DNA of 64,000 nucleotides from Roseivivax sp. GX 12232 (lineage in GTDB: Bacteria; Pseudomonadota; Alphaproteobacteria; Rhodobacterales; Rhodobacteraceae). The translations under genes were made by a program, and so were the position numbers. The stretch is taken from contig NZ_JAJSEC010000001.1 in the NCBI RefSeq assembly GCF_021272185.1, forward strand, positions 186,001 through 250,000, read 5' to 3'. Shown piece after piece: positions 32,464 to 40,858 of this stretch; within the stretch, counting starts at the first letter, position 1; the number at the start of each line of letters is the position of its first letter. The notes under the pieces were generated by a model. The model was not told the DNA's origin. It did no database searches and worked only from the letters and a program-made list of their open reading frames with translations.

Positions 32464-33600
32464 ATGATCGACACGCAAAGATACCCCGCGATCGACTCCC
32501 TGCGCCTCATTGCCGGGCTGTCGATGGTGGCGCTGCACGCCACCGCGGACCCGCAGGGGCTGCCCTGGCCCGACCACCCGCCCGAAGCGCGCGCCGCGCC
32601 GCTCTACCTTCGTGCGGTGCTTTACACCGCGCGGACCGAGCTGTTCTTGATCATCGCGCTTTTCCTGCTGCTGCTCGCGGGCGAAAGGCGCCCCCGCAGT
32701 TATCGCGCCACCATTGCCGAACAGGCCAGACGCCTGCTTCTACCCTTCCTGGTCTGGACGGGATTCTACGCGCTCTACGGCCTGATCAAGGCCCAGGCCT
32801 TCGGCTACCTCGGTCCCGCCCTGGCCGAACTTGCCGACCCCGTCGCCTGGCTGCGCTACCTGCTGCTCGGCGGCGTGAAATACCACATGCATTTTCTGCC
32901 GACGCTCTTCGTGTTGATTCTCGCCTACCCTCTTTACCGCCTCGCCCAACGCCAGCCCGCGCTTGGACTGGCCATCGGACTATGCCTCGCCCTCCGCCAT
33001 TGGCTCGATGCCCGGATCTACGCAAACTTCTGGGGCAGCGACGCACTGCCTTTCCTAATCCGTGCCGCGAAGCTTTTGACCTACACCGGCTACGGCATGC
33101 TCGCGGGCGCAGCGCTGGGCCTATGGCAACACGGCGCACTCACCGCCCGGCGTTGGCTTGCACCCATCATTTTGCTCGGTGTGCTTCTCTTCACCATAAA
33201 GCTCGACGCCACGCAGCAGAGCATCGCGACTGGCGCCTGGGCCTTCGACCATGCTCCCGGGTACTGGGCCGATTTCCTTTTCCCGGCACTCCTCTTCCTA
33301 GCTTGCATGTCCCTCGGACAAGGCCACTGGCCGAATGCCGTGGCCCGCCACACGCGCTATGCTTTCGGCATTTATCTCTGCCACCCGATCTTCCTGGACC
33401 TATGCGAAATCGCGCTTCGCGACAGTTCATTGACGCCCTTCGCGCAGGTCACAATGAAGATCCTTCCAACACTTGCCGGGACTTTGGTCCTTGTCCCACT
33501 CATGGCCAAACGTCCTGCGTTGGCGTGGACCATCGGGCTAGGCCCGCTGCCCCAGCTGCGCCCAAGTCGCGCGACGGCGGCCAAGGAGCAATCATGCTGA
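32464..33600 (+). CDS. Acyltransferase-3 family integral membrane O-acyltransferase
   Basis: 378 residues from ATG 32,464. About ten membrane helices with the family start RYPAIDSLRLIAGLSMVALH, where the His of the first helix is the catalytic candidate, and a later RYAFGIYLCHPIFLDL segment, a typical end motif. These enzymes transfer acetyl or succinyl groups to extracytoplasmic glycans, for example OpgC on periplasmic glucans. Within this cluster it probably decorates the polymer made by the GT2. The next gene starts 7 bases before its stop, so they are coupled. Confidence 0.87.
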   Translation: MIDTQRYPAIDSLRLIAGLSMVALHATADPQGLPWPDHPPEARAAPLYLRAVLYTARTELFLIIALFLLLLAGERRPRSYRATIAEQARRLLLPFLVWTGFYALYGLIKAQAFGYLGPALAELADPVAWLRYLLLGGVKYHMHFLPTLFVLILAYPLYRLAQRQPALGLAIGLCLALRHWLDARIYANFWGSDALPFLIRAAKLLTYTGYGMLAGAALGLWQHGALTARRWLAPIILLGVLLFTIKLDATQQSIATGAWAFDHAPGYWADFLFPALLFLACMSLGQGHWPNAVARHTRYAFGIYLCHPIFLDLCEIALRDSSLTPFAQVTMKILPTLAGTLVLVPLMAKRPALAWTIGLGPLPQLRPSRATAAKEQSC

Positions 33601-34961
33601 TCGAGACCCGACCGATCGATGATGGTCTGGCCGTCCTGACCGTCTCCGGCCGTTTGGCTCGTGCATCCGATCTGCCCCGGCTGTTGGAAACCTGCGATGC
33701 GCTCACCGCACTGGGCCGTATCGGTCAAGTGCTTGACTTGTCCCTTTTGAAGCGCGTTTCTTTTGAGGGACTTGCGTCCCTAGTCGAACTAGCCGCCCGC
33801 AGACCGCAGATCATTTTATGCTACGCCGCTTTGCCCGACGGCCCGCTGCGCATGCTGCGCCGCTCCGGTCTGGATCGCGGGCTTCGCATTCTACCGTCTC
33901 TTGAAGCAGCGCTTGGCACGCCCGAATTGCGGCGGGTATCACTAAATGCCACTAGAACGGTGCTTTTCCCCCCGCCAGTGGCAGGAGGTGGCTCCGCGCT
34001 GCTCCTCGACCTATGTGGCACACCGGTCATCGACCACATGTTGGCAGCGCTCGGCAAATACGGCCTTAGCGATTTGGTTGTAGACGCAAAAGGCGAGGCA
34101 GAAGCCATTCGCAGCCGGCTTGGCCCGGGCTCGCCTCCGGGCATGCGACTGCAATTTTGTGGTGCGAGACCTAGAGAAGCAGAACGCTACCCTTCGACCG
34201 GAAATATACTTAAGAATCTCCAAGAAGACCAAGCGGCCTTTCAAAGCGATTTGCTCGTCTGCGAAGCTCCAATCGTCGGTGTTCCCGACATGCAAGCAAT
34301 GATGCGGGCACATCGGACCTCTAGGGCGCTCGCCACCGCAGCCATCGTTTCCACCACGCCTCCGGACAAAGGGGACCAGCCCCTCGGGCTCACCATTTAC
34401 TCGCCTGAAGCCATCGACCGCCTACCGGCCGATAGCGGATCCGTTACTTGGCATACCCCAATAAATGCACGCACGAGCCTCGACCAAAGCATCGCTACAT
34501 TCCAAGTGCCGTCAAACGCAATCCGCATCGACAGTTGGCAGGCCCTCTTCCGGGCTACCGCGGAGTGCCTGGCTGGCTGCACGGAAGTTCCGCCAACAGG
34601 ACGCCGCATCGGCCCAGGGCTCTGGCGTGAGGAAGATGCTGAGCAACACCGCCAAGCGCAAATCCACGGACCTTGCCACATCGGTGCAGGAGCAAGGATC
34701 GACGCCGGAGCCTGTCTGAAAGGAGTGACGGCCATCGGCGCCGGCGCGCGCATCGAAAGTGCGACATTGCTTCAGGATTGCTTGGTTCTACCGGGGGCAG
34801 AGGTCCGGCAAGGGACATGGGCCAAAGGCCAGGTTATCGGTCCGAACGGCTTTTGTGACCTTCACTTCGCAAATGACCTCGCCGTGCCCGATACCCTCAA
34901 TGCCGCCTCACCGGTTCATGAAGATCCGCCGCAACCCATTCCTATCCGCAGGCGCGCATAA
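33594..34961 (+). CDS. STAS - pseudo-nucleotidyltransferase - left-handed beta-helix fusion
   Basis: 455 residues. Residues 1-110 form a STAS domain (LIETRPIDDGLAVLTVSGRL; LDLSLLKRVSFEGLASLVEL) in which the usual DSSG phospho-loop is SFEG, so it is probably not phosphorylated. Residues 125-340 resemble a sugar-nucleotidyltransferase (LLLDLCGTPVIDHMLAALGK; YPSTGNILKNL), but the GxGxRL nucleotide loop is reduced to VAGGGSALLL, so catalysis is doubtful. Residues 355-430 have hexapeptide turns (GPCHIGAGARIDAGACLKGV) of a left-handed beta-helix. I know no characterised protein with this architecture. It probably acts as a cytoplasmic regulatory or scaffold subunit of the adjacent GT2, whose ATG follows its stop immediately. 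Confidence 0.75.
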   Translation: MLIETRPIDDGLAVLTVSGRLARASDLPRLLETCDALTALGRIGQVLDLSLLKRVSFEGLASLVELAARRPQIILCYAALPDGPLRMLRRSGLDRGLRILPSLEAALGTPELRRVSLNATRTVLFPPPVAGGGSALLLDLCGTPVIDHMLAALGKYGLSDLVVDAKGEAEAIRSRLGPGSPPGMRLQFCGARPREAERYPSTGNILKNLQEDQAAFQSDLLVCEAPIVGVPDMQAMMRAHRTSRALATAAIVSTTPPDKGDQPLGLTIYSPEAIDRLPADSGSVTWHTPINARTSLDQSIATFQVPSNAIRIDSWQALFRATAECLAGCTEVPPTGRRIGPGLWREEDAEQHRQAQIHGPCHIGAGARIDAGACLKGVTAIGAGARIESATLLQDCLVLPGAEVRQGTWAKGQVIGPNGFCDLHFANDLAVPDTLNAASPVHEDPPQPIPIRRRA

Positions 34962-36788
34962 ATGGCTTTTCGGACAGCCCAACGACCAATCGCCCTTGCA
35001 CCGAGGTCGGATCCGACCCCGCCCTATTTCCATGCCTTCCGCGATCGCACCAGTCCACCGAGCACAACCTTCGAGGGCCTTCACCGCGAGCTCTGGCATA
35101 TCTCCGCCGGTATAACGCTTGGTTTCGGCATTTGGTATCTGACTTGGCGCTGGGGGCATTCCCTCAATCCGAACGCCCTGACATTTTCCATCGCGATCGC
35201 TGCGGCAGAAACCTTAGCTCTCACCGGCAGCCTTCTGTTTTTCTTCGACATTTGGGATGAGGCGGACACGCCACACGCGCCGTCACCAAAACGTCGTGCC
35301 GAGGCCGGTCTGGAAGGTCGCGACCCAATCCACATTGATGTCTTCGTAACAACTCGCAATGAACCGACCGAGGTCGTCAGCCCTTCGCTCGCTGCTGCCC
35401 GATCTGTCATCGCGCCGCCCGGCACGAGAACAACCGTGCACCTGCTCGACGACGGCTCCCGCCTCGCCATGCGCCATTTGGCCCTTGCAATGGGTGTTCA
35501 GTACCACGCGCGCGAGACGCGCCGCGGCTTCAAGGCCGGAAACTTGACACAGGCTCTTTTTGCGAGCGAAGGCGATTTCGTCGTGATCTGCGACGCCGAC
35601 ACCCAGCTATTCCCAAGCTTTCTGACCAATACTCTAGGCTACTTCCGCGACCCAGGCGTGGCTTTCGTCCAAACCCCACATTGGTTCTACGACATCCCCG
35701 AAGGCATCCCCTGGGCAGACTGGCTTGAAGCGCGCTTTGGCCGGAAGGCACGGCGCTTCGCCTCATGCCTCAGCGCGCTGACCGGCCGCCCCCGCCAAGG
35801 GGCAGACCCCTTCCTTTCGGACCCAGGCCTGTTCTTCGACGTCATCCAGCGCCGTCGCAACCGCCACGGCGCCGCGTTTTGCTGCGGCGCCGGGTCCATC
35901 CATCGCCGCGAGGCCCTGTTCCAGAACGCCCTCCTGGAACAGGGGCGCCGCCTGACGCGCCTCGCATGCAAAGACGACCCGGACAGCGCGCGAGCGTTCC
36001 TACCCCGGCTCGACCTCATGCCCTTCCGCTACCACGTCTCCGAAGACCTTTTCACCGCGTTCGAACAACACGCCAACGGCTGGCGCTCGGTGTACCACCC
36101 GGGGGTCGAGGCCCGTATGCTTTCGCCCTGGACCATGGACGCCTGGGCCACCCAGAAACTGAAATACGCCGGAGGCACCTTCGACATCTTCCTGCGCAGC
36201 GGGTTGATCTTTCGACGCGGCCTGCCCTGGGCCACGCGGCTGCACTACCTCGCGACCTTCTGGTCCTACCTCTCCGCGCTCTGGCTACCGGTTCTGCTGC
36301 TGGCCCCGGTGATCTCGCTTTTCACCGGTCTCGCCCCGGTCGAGGCATATTCGCTCGAGTTCTTCCAACACCTCCTGCCGCTTTTAATCATGAACGAACT
36401 GGCGATGACCCTCGCGGCGAAGGGCCACAACATCCACTCTGGCCGCATCCTCGCCATCGCCACCCTTGGCCTGCAATGGCGCGCGCTCTGTCAGGTCCTG
36501 CGCGGGCAGCCACCGCATTTTCCAACGACACCAAAACTGCCAAGCTTGGCCCCGCGCCTGCGCCATATGGCCCCAAACCTCGCGCTCCTCGCTCTGATGG
36601 GCCTTGTCGCAATCCACGGCACTTGGGCCTATCTCACTGGGATCGAGGGATTTTCCGCCAGCTTCCTGGCCGTCAACCTCTTCTGGCTTAGCCTGAATGC
36701 CGCCGCATTGATGCGCGCCGTCTCCGCCGGTTTCTGGCGCCCACCGGCGCCGCAAACCGCGCAACCGTCAGACGCCAAGGCCGCTTGA
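34962..36788 (+). CDS. Cellulose-synthase-like GT2 glycosyltransferase
   Basis: 608 residues. Two N-terminal membrane helices (50-65, 72-97), a GT2 domain and four to five C-terminal helices. Catalytic motifs: DDG (163-165), DAD (211-213), FVQTPHWFYDI, and SED (360-362) as the TED equivalent. The acceptor motif QxxRW is QKLKY (398-402), so the Trp that stacks on the acceptor is Tyr. This is the architecture of processive beta-glucan synthases of the BcsA/OpgH/curdlan type, polymerising from UDP-sugar and extruding the chain. No PilZ domain is visible, unlike BcsA, so the STAS/beta-helix protein may be its regulator. Confidence 0.88.
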   Translation: MAFRTAQRPIALAPRSDPTPPYFHAFRDRTSPPSTTFEGLHRELWHISAGITLGFGIWYLTWRWGHSLNPNALTFSIAIAAAETLALTGSLLFFFDIWDEADTPHAPSPKRRAEAGLEGRDPIHIDVFVTTRNEPTEVVSPSLAAARSVIAPPGTRTTVHLLDDGSRLAMRHLALAMGVQYHARETRRGFKAGNLTQALFASEGDFVVICDADTQLFPSFLTNTLGYFRDPGVAFVQTPHWFYDIPEGIPWADWLEARFGRKARRFASCLSALTGRPRQGADPFLSDPGLFFDVIQRRRNRHGAAFCCGAGSIHRREALFQNALLEQGRRLTRLACKDDPDSARAFLPRLDLMPFRYHVSEDLFTAFEQHANGWRSVYHPGVEARMLSPWTMDAWATQKLKYAGGTFDIFLRSGLIFRRGLPWATRLHYLATFWSYLSALWLPVLLLAPVISLFTGLAPVEAYSLEFFQHLLPLLIMNELAMTLAAKGHNIHSGRILAIATLGLQWRALCQVLRGQPPHFPTTPKLPSLAPRLRHMAPNLALLALMGLVAIHGTWAYLTGIEGFSASFLAVNLFWLSLNAAALMRAVSAGFWRPPAPQTAQPSDAKAA

Positions 36789-36821
36789 TTCCGCCACAAC
36801 ACAGTTAGGGAGAGCACGCCC

Positions 36822-38129
36822 ATGCCCGCGCTTCGGCCCGCCCATCGCAGCAGCCTCCTCTTCATCTTGGGTCTTTGCCTCGCAGCTGCTTTCGCCGTGC
36901 TGTCCGACGGCGCCAGACATCACGCGGCGCGCGCCGATGCGGCCTCGCTTGCCCCCAATGCGGCCACGCTGCCGCTCACCGCACCACGCGCCCTTACCCC
37001 CGAGGACCGCGCCGCCGCGCGCAGGGCCTGGCGCTATTTCGACACACAGACCCGCTCCCAGACCGGCCTCGTCGATTCCGTCGCCGGCTTCCCCTCAACC
37101 ACGCTTTGGGACCAGGGTTCCTACCTCCTCGCGCTTGTCTCCGCCCGCCGCCTCGGTCTCCTCCCTGAAAGCGAATTCGCTCAACGCATCCAGTCGCTTC
37201 TCACAAGCCTCGAGGACCTGCCGCTCTTCGAAGGCAAATTGCCAAACAAGGTTTACGACACCCGCAGCCTCGTCATGGTCGATTACGACAACACTCCGCA
37301 ACCCGAGGGCATCGGCTGGTCCGCGCTCGACATGGGCCGGATGCTCATGGCGCTGCGCGTCCTCGAGTCGGCCGAACCAAAGCTGTCACCGCGGATCCGC
37401 GCCTTGCTCGCAAGCTGGGATCTGACCGCCATGACCAAGAACGGCGAGCTCTGGGGCGCGATCCGCGAAGATGGCGTCACACGCCTCCGGCAAGAGGGCC
37501 GCCTCGGCTACGAACAATACGCCGCCCGCGCCGCCACGCTCTGGGGTCTCGACGTCATCCCCGCCGCCTCGGTCCGCCGCGTCCTCGACTGGCGCGAAGT
37601 GCAGGGGATCGAGGTGCCCGTCGACACCCGCCGCGCCAGCGCCTTCCGCGCGATCACCCCGATCCTGAGCGAACCCTTCCTGCTGCAAGCGCTTGAACTC
37701 GGCCTCGACAGCGAAACGCGCCTTCTGGCCGAGGCCGTCTACCGCGCCCAGGAAGCCCGCTACCACGCCACCGGCCATCTGACCGCGGTCTCCGAAGATC
37801 ACCTCGACCGCCCACCGCATTTCCTCTACGCCACTGTCTTCTCCAACGGCCGGCCCTGGGCCGTGGTCGACGAAGACGGCGGCTTCCACCCCGCTTTGCG
37901 CAGTCAAAGCGTCAAGGCCAGTTTCGGCTGGGACGCGCTCTACGACACGGACTATACGGGTCGCCTGCGCGACAAAATCCACACCATCGGTGCACCCGAG
38001 CGCGGCTGGCCCGCGGGCATCTACGAGGCCGACGGTGGCGTGAACGCCGCGTATACCTTGAACACCAACGCGGTCGTGCTCGAAGCGGTACATTACATGG
38101 CATATGGCCCGCTATGGAGCTTGCAATGA
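36822..38129 (+). CDS. DUF3131 (glucoamylase-like) envelope protein, paralogue 2
   Basis: 435 residues, exported (hydrophobic segment at about 11-28). It is clearly paralogous to 24,550-26,244: GFPSTTLWDQGSYLLAL versus NYPSTTLWDTASYVAG, LPNKVYDTRSLVMVDY, GWSALDMGRMLMALRVL and QEGRLGYEQYAARAATLWG. It lacks the extra 120 residues of the larger copy. An alpha/alpha-barrel glycan hydrolase or lytic editing enzyme for a beta-glucan is inferred. Its stop overlaps the following ATG (ATGA). Confidence 0.78.
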   Translation: MPALRPAHRSSLLFILGLCLAAAFAVLSDGARHHAARADAASLAPNAATLPLTAPRALTPEDRAAARRAWRYFDTQTRSQTGLVDSVAGFPSTTLWDQGSYLLALVSARRLGLLPESEFAQRIQSLLTSLEDLPLFEGKLPNKVYDTRSLVMVDYDNTPQPEGIGWSALDMGRMLMALRVLESAEPKLSPRIRALLASWDLTAMTKNGELWGAIREDGVTRLRQEGRLGYEQYAARAATLWGLDVIPAASVRRVLDWREVQGIEVPVDTRRASAFRAITPILSEPFLLQALELGLDSETRLLAEAVYRAQEARYHATGHLTAVSEDHLDRPPHFLYATVFSNGRPWAVVDEDGGFHPALRSQSVKASFGWDALYDTDYTGRLRDKIHTIGAPERGWPAGIYEADGGVNAAYTLNTNAVVLEAVHYMAYGPLWSLQ

Positions 38130-38989
38130 CCGCGCAGGTCGCAATGTCCGTGGCCAAAGCACGTGTGCTGTCTCGAGCGCGCCCTAGGAAACCTCGAAAT
38201 TCGAGCCAACGGCGACTGAACGTTGGGTCACACAAGCCGCTACCGAGACGCGCCAGGGCGCTCGCCCTTGCAACGACTTTGGCACTTCAGCCTCCCAGCA
38301 TTCTTCAGGCCGAAACCGCGCCAACGAACTGGCTTCTGATTGAAGCCCGGAGCCTGCCCATCACTTGTCACCAACCTCTGGAATGCCTGCCAGACAGCAC
38401 ATTGATCTTGCGGAATCTCGTGCAGACCGCACCGGAGGAGCGTGAAGCCCTGACCCTTTTTCTAAACCGCATTGCGGCCATCCGCAGCGTGCCGCCGATG
38501 TCGCAGCCTTTAGAACCGGCGACTCTTCAGTTCACACAAATCAACCAGTTCTTGCATGACCTGCCCCAGGCTGAGCGCATAGATCTGTTGAAAGCACACC
38601 CAGGCGTCTTCCTTGACGAAGAGGCGCTCTTGGCCAACTCCGGCACAGCTCTTCACGCGAACCAACTTCGCGAAGCCCTACTGGCAGGCGGGGTACCCCT
38701 GCTAACCAAATCGCAATGGCAGGCCCTACCCGGCCGTCCAAAACTCACGTTACGCTTTGCCCCACGCAGCGAATCCGCGGGGTGCATCATCCCGTTTTCG
38801 ATGACGCTGTCGCTTATAGAGGAAGCCGCTCTCTTGCGAAATCCGAAATTGAAGGTCTCGGCCACAGTTTGGTCAAAGACCTCGCGGCAAAACCTTGCGA
38901 ACCTCAACCACACGCCGGAGCATGCGCTCTCTGATGTCATTTCCGCTTTCATCTCGGATTGGCAGAACGCGAAGGTGGCAAGAGACTAA
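38126..38989 (+). CDS. Uncharacterised exported protein downstream of GT2/DUF3131
   Basis: 287 residues if started at ATG 38,126, which overlaps the DUF3131 stop; ATG 38,114 is an alternative. The first 50 residues are very basic and precede a hydrophobic segment (ALALATTLALQPPSILQA), so either the true start is later or this is an unusually long basic leader. The mature part has two close Cys (ITCHQPLEC), a helical middle and a C-terminal domain (LTLRFAPRSESAGCIIPFSM). No family recognised. Co-transcription with the second DUF3131 suggests a periplasmic role in the same pathway. The sequence is more AT-rich than the flagellar genes. Confidence 0.55.
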   Translation: MTAQVAMSVAKARVLSRARPRKPRNSSQRRLNVGSHKPLPRRARALALATTLALQPPSILQAETAPTNWLLIEARSLPITCHQPLECLPDSTLILRNLVQTAPEEREALTLFLNRIAAIRSVPPMSQPLEPATLQFTQINQFLHDLPQAERIDLLKAHPGVFLDEEALLANSGTALHANQLREALLAGGVPLLTKSQWQALPGRPKLTLRFAPRSESAGCIIPFSMTLSLIEEAALLRNPKLKVSATVWSKTSRQNLANLNHTPEHALSDVISAFISDWQNAKVARD

Positions 38990-39001
38990 CCTCCGGAAGC
39001 T

Positions 39002-40222
39002 TTAGAGGTCCTTAAGAAAATACCCGATATCGCGATACCCTTCGGGCGGTTCGATTGCTTCGCCGACATTTCTGGTAGACTCACTCGTTACCACCTTGAG
39101 TCTTGCCCCAGAGTTCGTCGGAACCGGTTTAACCGGTGTGTGGGCGCGCGCATTTCTTTTTGCAACGGCAACTCGCAGCGCCTGAAGTGTATCGAAGTCC
39201 GGCTCACCGCTCGCGATAAGCCCTACCTCTGCCTGGAACTTTGCGATGGCCCGGCTCACAGCAACCCGGTCCCGATTGGCGCTCACATTTCTCGCACTTG
39301 GAGCTCCGGGTAATCGGTCCAGCTGAGCCAAGTGCTTCGCCGCTTCACGGCGCTGAGCCGTTCCCGGTCGCGCATGGTGTGCTTGTTCTGCCCGTGCAGC
39401 ACGCCGCGCGTCCGTTTCAGGTCGAGCCAGGCACTCCCAATAGGGCACCTCTGCGAAGCGCCCCAAAAGTTCCAGAACCCCCAGTTCGATCAAATTGCGC
39501 GCGGCTTGGCCATTGCTCTCCAGACGATCGACCTGAAGCGCAAGACCCAATGTGCCTTCGGTCACAAGGCCGGTCAGGCCTGTCCCAAACCCACGCCGCG
39601 TCACCACCATGGAGTTGCTGACCGAAGCACCCGGAAGCACTTCGCGCGAGGGATAGCGGACAAGATGCAAATCCACCGTCACGACGGATTTCGACCGGCT
39701 GACACTTCCTCCAAGCTCTGCGAGCCCGCGCTCGGGCTTGTCGAACGGCGTGTAGTCGAGATTCACCCGGCCGCTTTGCACACCGTTGTCCAATTGGCTG
39801 ATCGCCCCACGGATGTAGTAGTCAGGTGTTGGAGGGCGGTGTTTCAGCTTCGGGTCGATTGTCTGCAGTTCGAATAGCGATCCTTCCCGGATCAATGGTT
39901 GATCCAAGAAAACAAAGGCTTGGCTGCGCCGGTTCATCTGATTCACGGCATTGATCAGCATGTCGTCAGCCGCCACCGGCACCTGCTTGGTCCGGTCATA
40001 AATCGGTGTGGACGACAGCCGAACGGCGGGACGACCGCGAGCGGTCAAAAGTCCGTCCATGCACTGCAGTGATGGCGTGAACGACGTGAAATTCCGTGCC
40101 ACCGGCGTTTTCGGCTGCGCGGCCACGGGCGCGAGACGATCGACGCGCCCGCAGGCCGCGAGAGCCGCGCAGAGGAAAAAGCCCACGTTCAGCAGGCGCA
40201 AGATGACGCGCAATCGCTCCAT
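39002..40222 (-). CDS. CsgG-like outer-membrane lipoprotein with a C-terminal peptidoglycan-binding-like segment
   Basis: 406 residues from ATG 40,222; a TTG seven codons upstream is less likely. Signal peptide with lipobox LAAC gives an acylated Cys near residue 24. The central part follows the CsgG/HfaB pattern: DYYIRGAISQLD, RSKSVVTVDLHLVRY, and a GLGLALQVDRLESNGQ-like stretch with AARNLIELGVLELLG. Near the end AVSRAIAKFQAEVGLIASGEPDFDTLQALR (seen in parts) resembles a peptidoglycan-binding motif. CsgG forms a secretion channel for curli and HfaB anchors the Caulobacter holdfast. It is convergent with the preceding gene and divergent from an OmpA gene, so it may supply the outer-membrane component of this locus. 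Confidence 0.6.
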   Translation of the reverse strand: MERLRVILRLLNVGFFLCAALAACGRVDRLAPVAAQPKTPVARNFTSFTPSLQCMDGLLTARGRPAVRLSSTPIYDRTKQVPVAADDMLINAVNQMNRRSQAFVFLDQPLIREGSLFELQTIDPKLKHRPPTPDYYIRGAISQLDNGVQSGRVNLDYTPFDKPERGLAELGGSVSRSKSVVTVDLHLVRYPSREVLPGASVSNSMVVTRRGFGTGLTGLVTEGTLGLALQVDRLESNGQAARNLIELGVLELLGRFAEVPYWECLARPETDARRAARAEQAHHARPGTAQRREAAKHLAQLDRLPGAPSARNVSANRDRVAVSRAIAKFQAEVGLIASGEPDFDTLQALRVAVAKRNARAHTPVKPVPTNSGARLKVVTSESTRNVGEAIEPPEGYRDIGYFLKDL

Positions 40223-40324
40223 GGGAAAGAAGCCTAGAGACAAAGACTTAAGTCGGGATGAATCGCTACGGCAGCTTCTCGGAAACGAAGGCTTAAGACA
40301 TCGGCCCTAGGCTCATCCTCCAAG

Positions 40325-40858
40325 ATGAGTCGGTTTGCCCTCTCCCTAGCCCTGCTCTGGCTGAGTATGACGCCTGCCTTTGCCGAGTTGCCGCAGTTAC
40401 CGGTTGCCGCGGATCGTTGTGCGATCGGCTTCGCCTTGACTGGCCGACCAATAGAAGGCTGTGCCCCGCCGGAGCCGCGCGAAGCCATTCCGCGAAGCCT
40501 CCCTTCTCCAGGGGGCTACGCGGTGCAGTTCGGCTTCGACCAGCATCAGCTGTCCGATGCCTCCCGCGCGCATCTCGATCGCTTGGCCTCAATTCTGCAG
40601 GGTCAACTGACCGAGCTCTGCATCCTTTTGCGTGGCCACGCCGATACGACCGGGCCCGCGCAATACAATATGCAGCTGTCTAGGGCGCGCGCGCAGAGAG
40701 TGCGCCTATATCTCTCCGGCCCCAGGCAAATCCCGGACTGGCGATTACGCAGCGAGGGCCTGGGGGAAACCGCGACGCTTCCTGGCCTATCCGGGCGTGA
40801 CCCGCGCAACCGCCGCGTCGAAATCCTGGCGCGACCAAGTGGCGGATCATGTCCATGA
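40325..40858 (+). CDS. Small exported OmpA-domain protein, copy 2
   Basis: 177 residues with a signal peptide (FALSLALLWLSMTPAFA-EL). It shares with the protein at 31,783-32,304 a Cys near the mature start (DRCAIGF), a second GC motif, and an OmpA domain with LCILLRGHADTTG, LSRARAQRVRLYL and LRSEGLGE. The final Cys lies four residues from the end. It is directly coupled to the caspase-like gene, whose ATG lies 10 bases before this stop. Likely a peptidoglycan-bound partner of that exported protein. Confidence 0.87.
   Translation: MSRFALSLALLWLSMTPAFAELPQLPVAADRCAIGFALTGRPIEGCAPPEPREAIPRSLPSPGGYAVQFGFDQHQLSDASRAHLDRLASILQGQLTELCILLRGHADTTGPAQYNMQLSRARAQRVRLYLSGPRQIPDWRLRSEGLGETATLPGLSGRDPRNRRVEILARPSGGSCP

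Noticed and set aside
32424-34961. Reading the STAS fusion as the end of an 845-residue protein starting upstream in the acyltransferase gene
   Set aside because: The extra N-terminal half is an out-of-frame reading of the acyltransferase; a proper ATG at 33,594 begins the STAS domain exactly.
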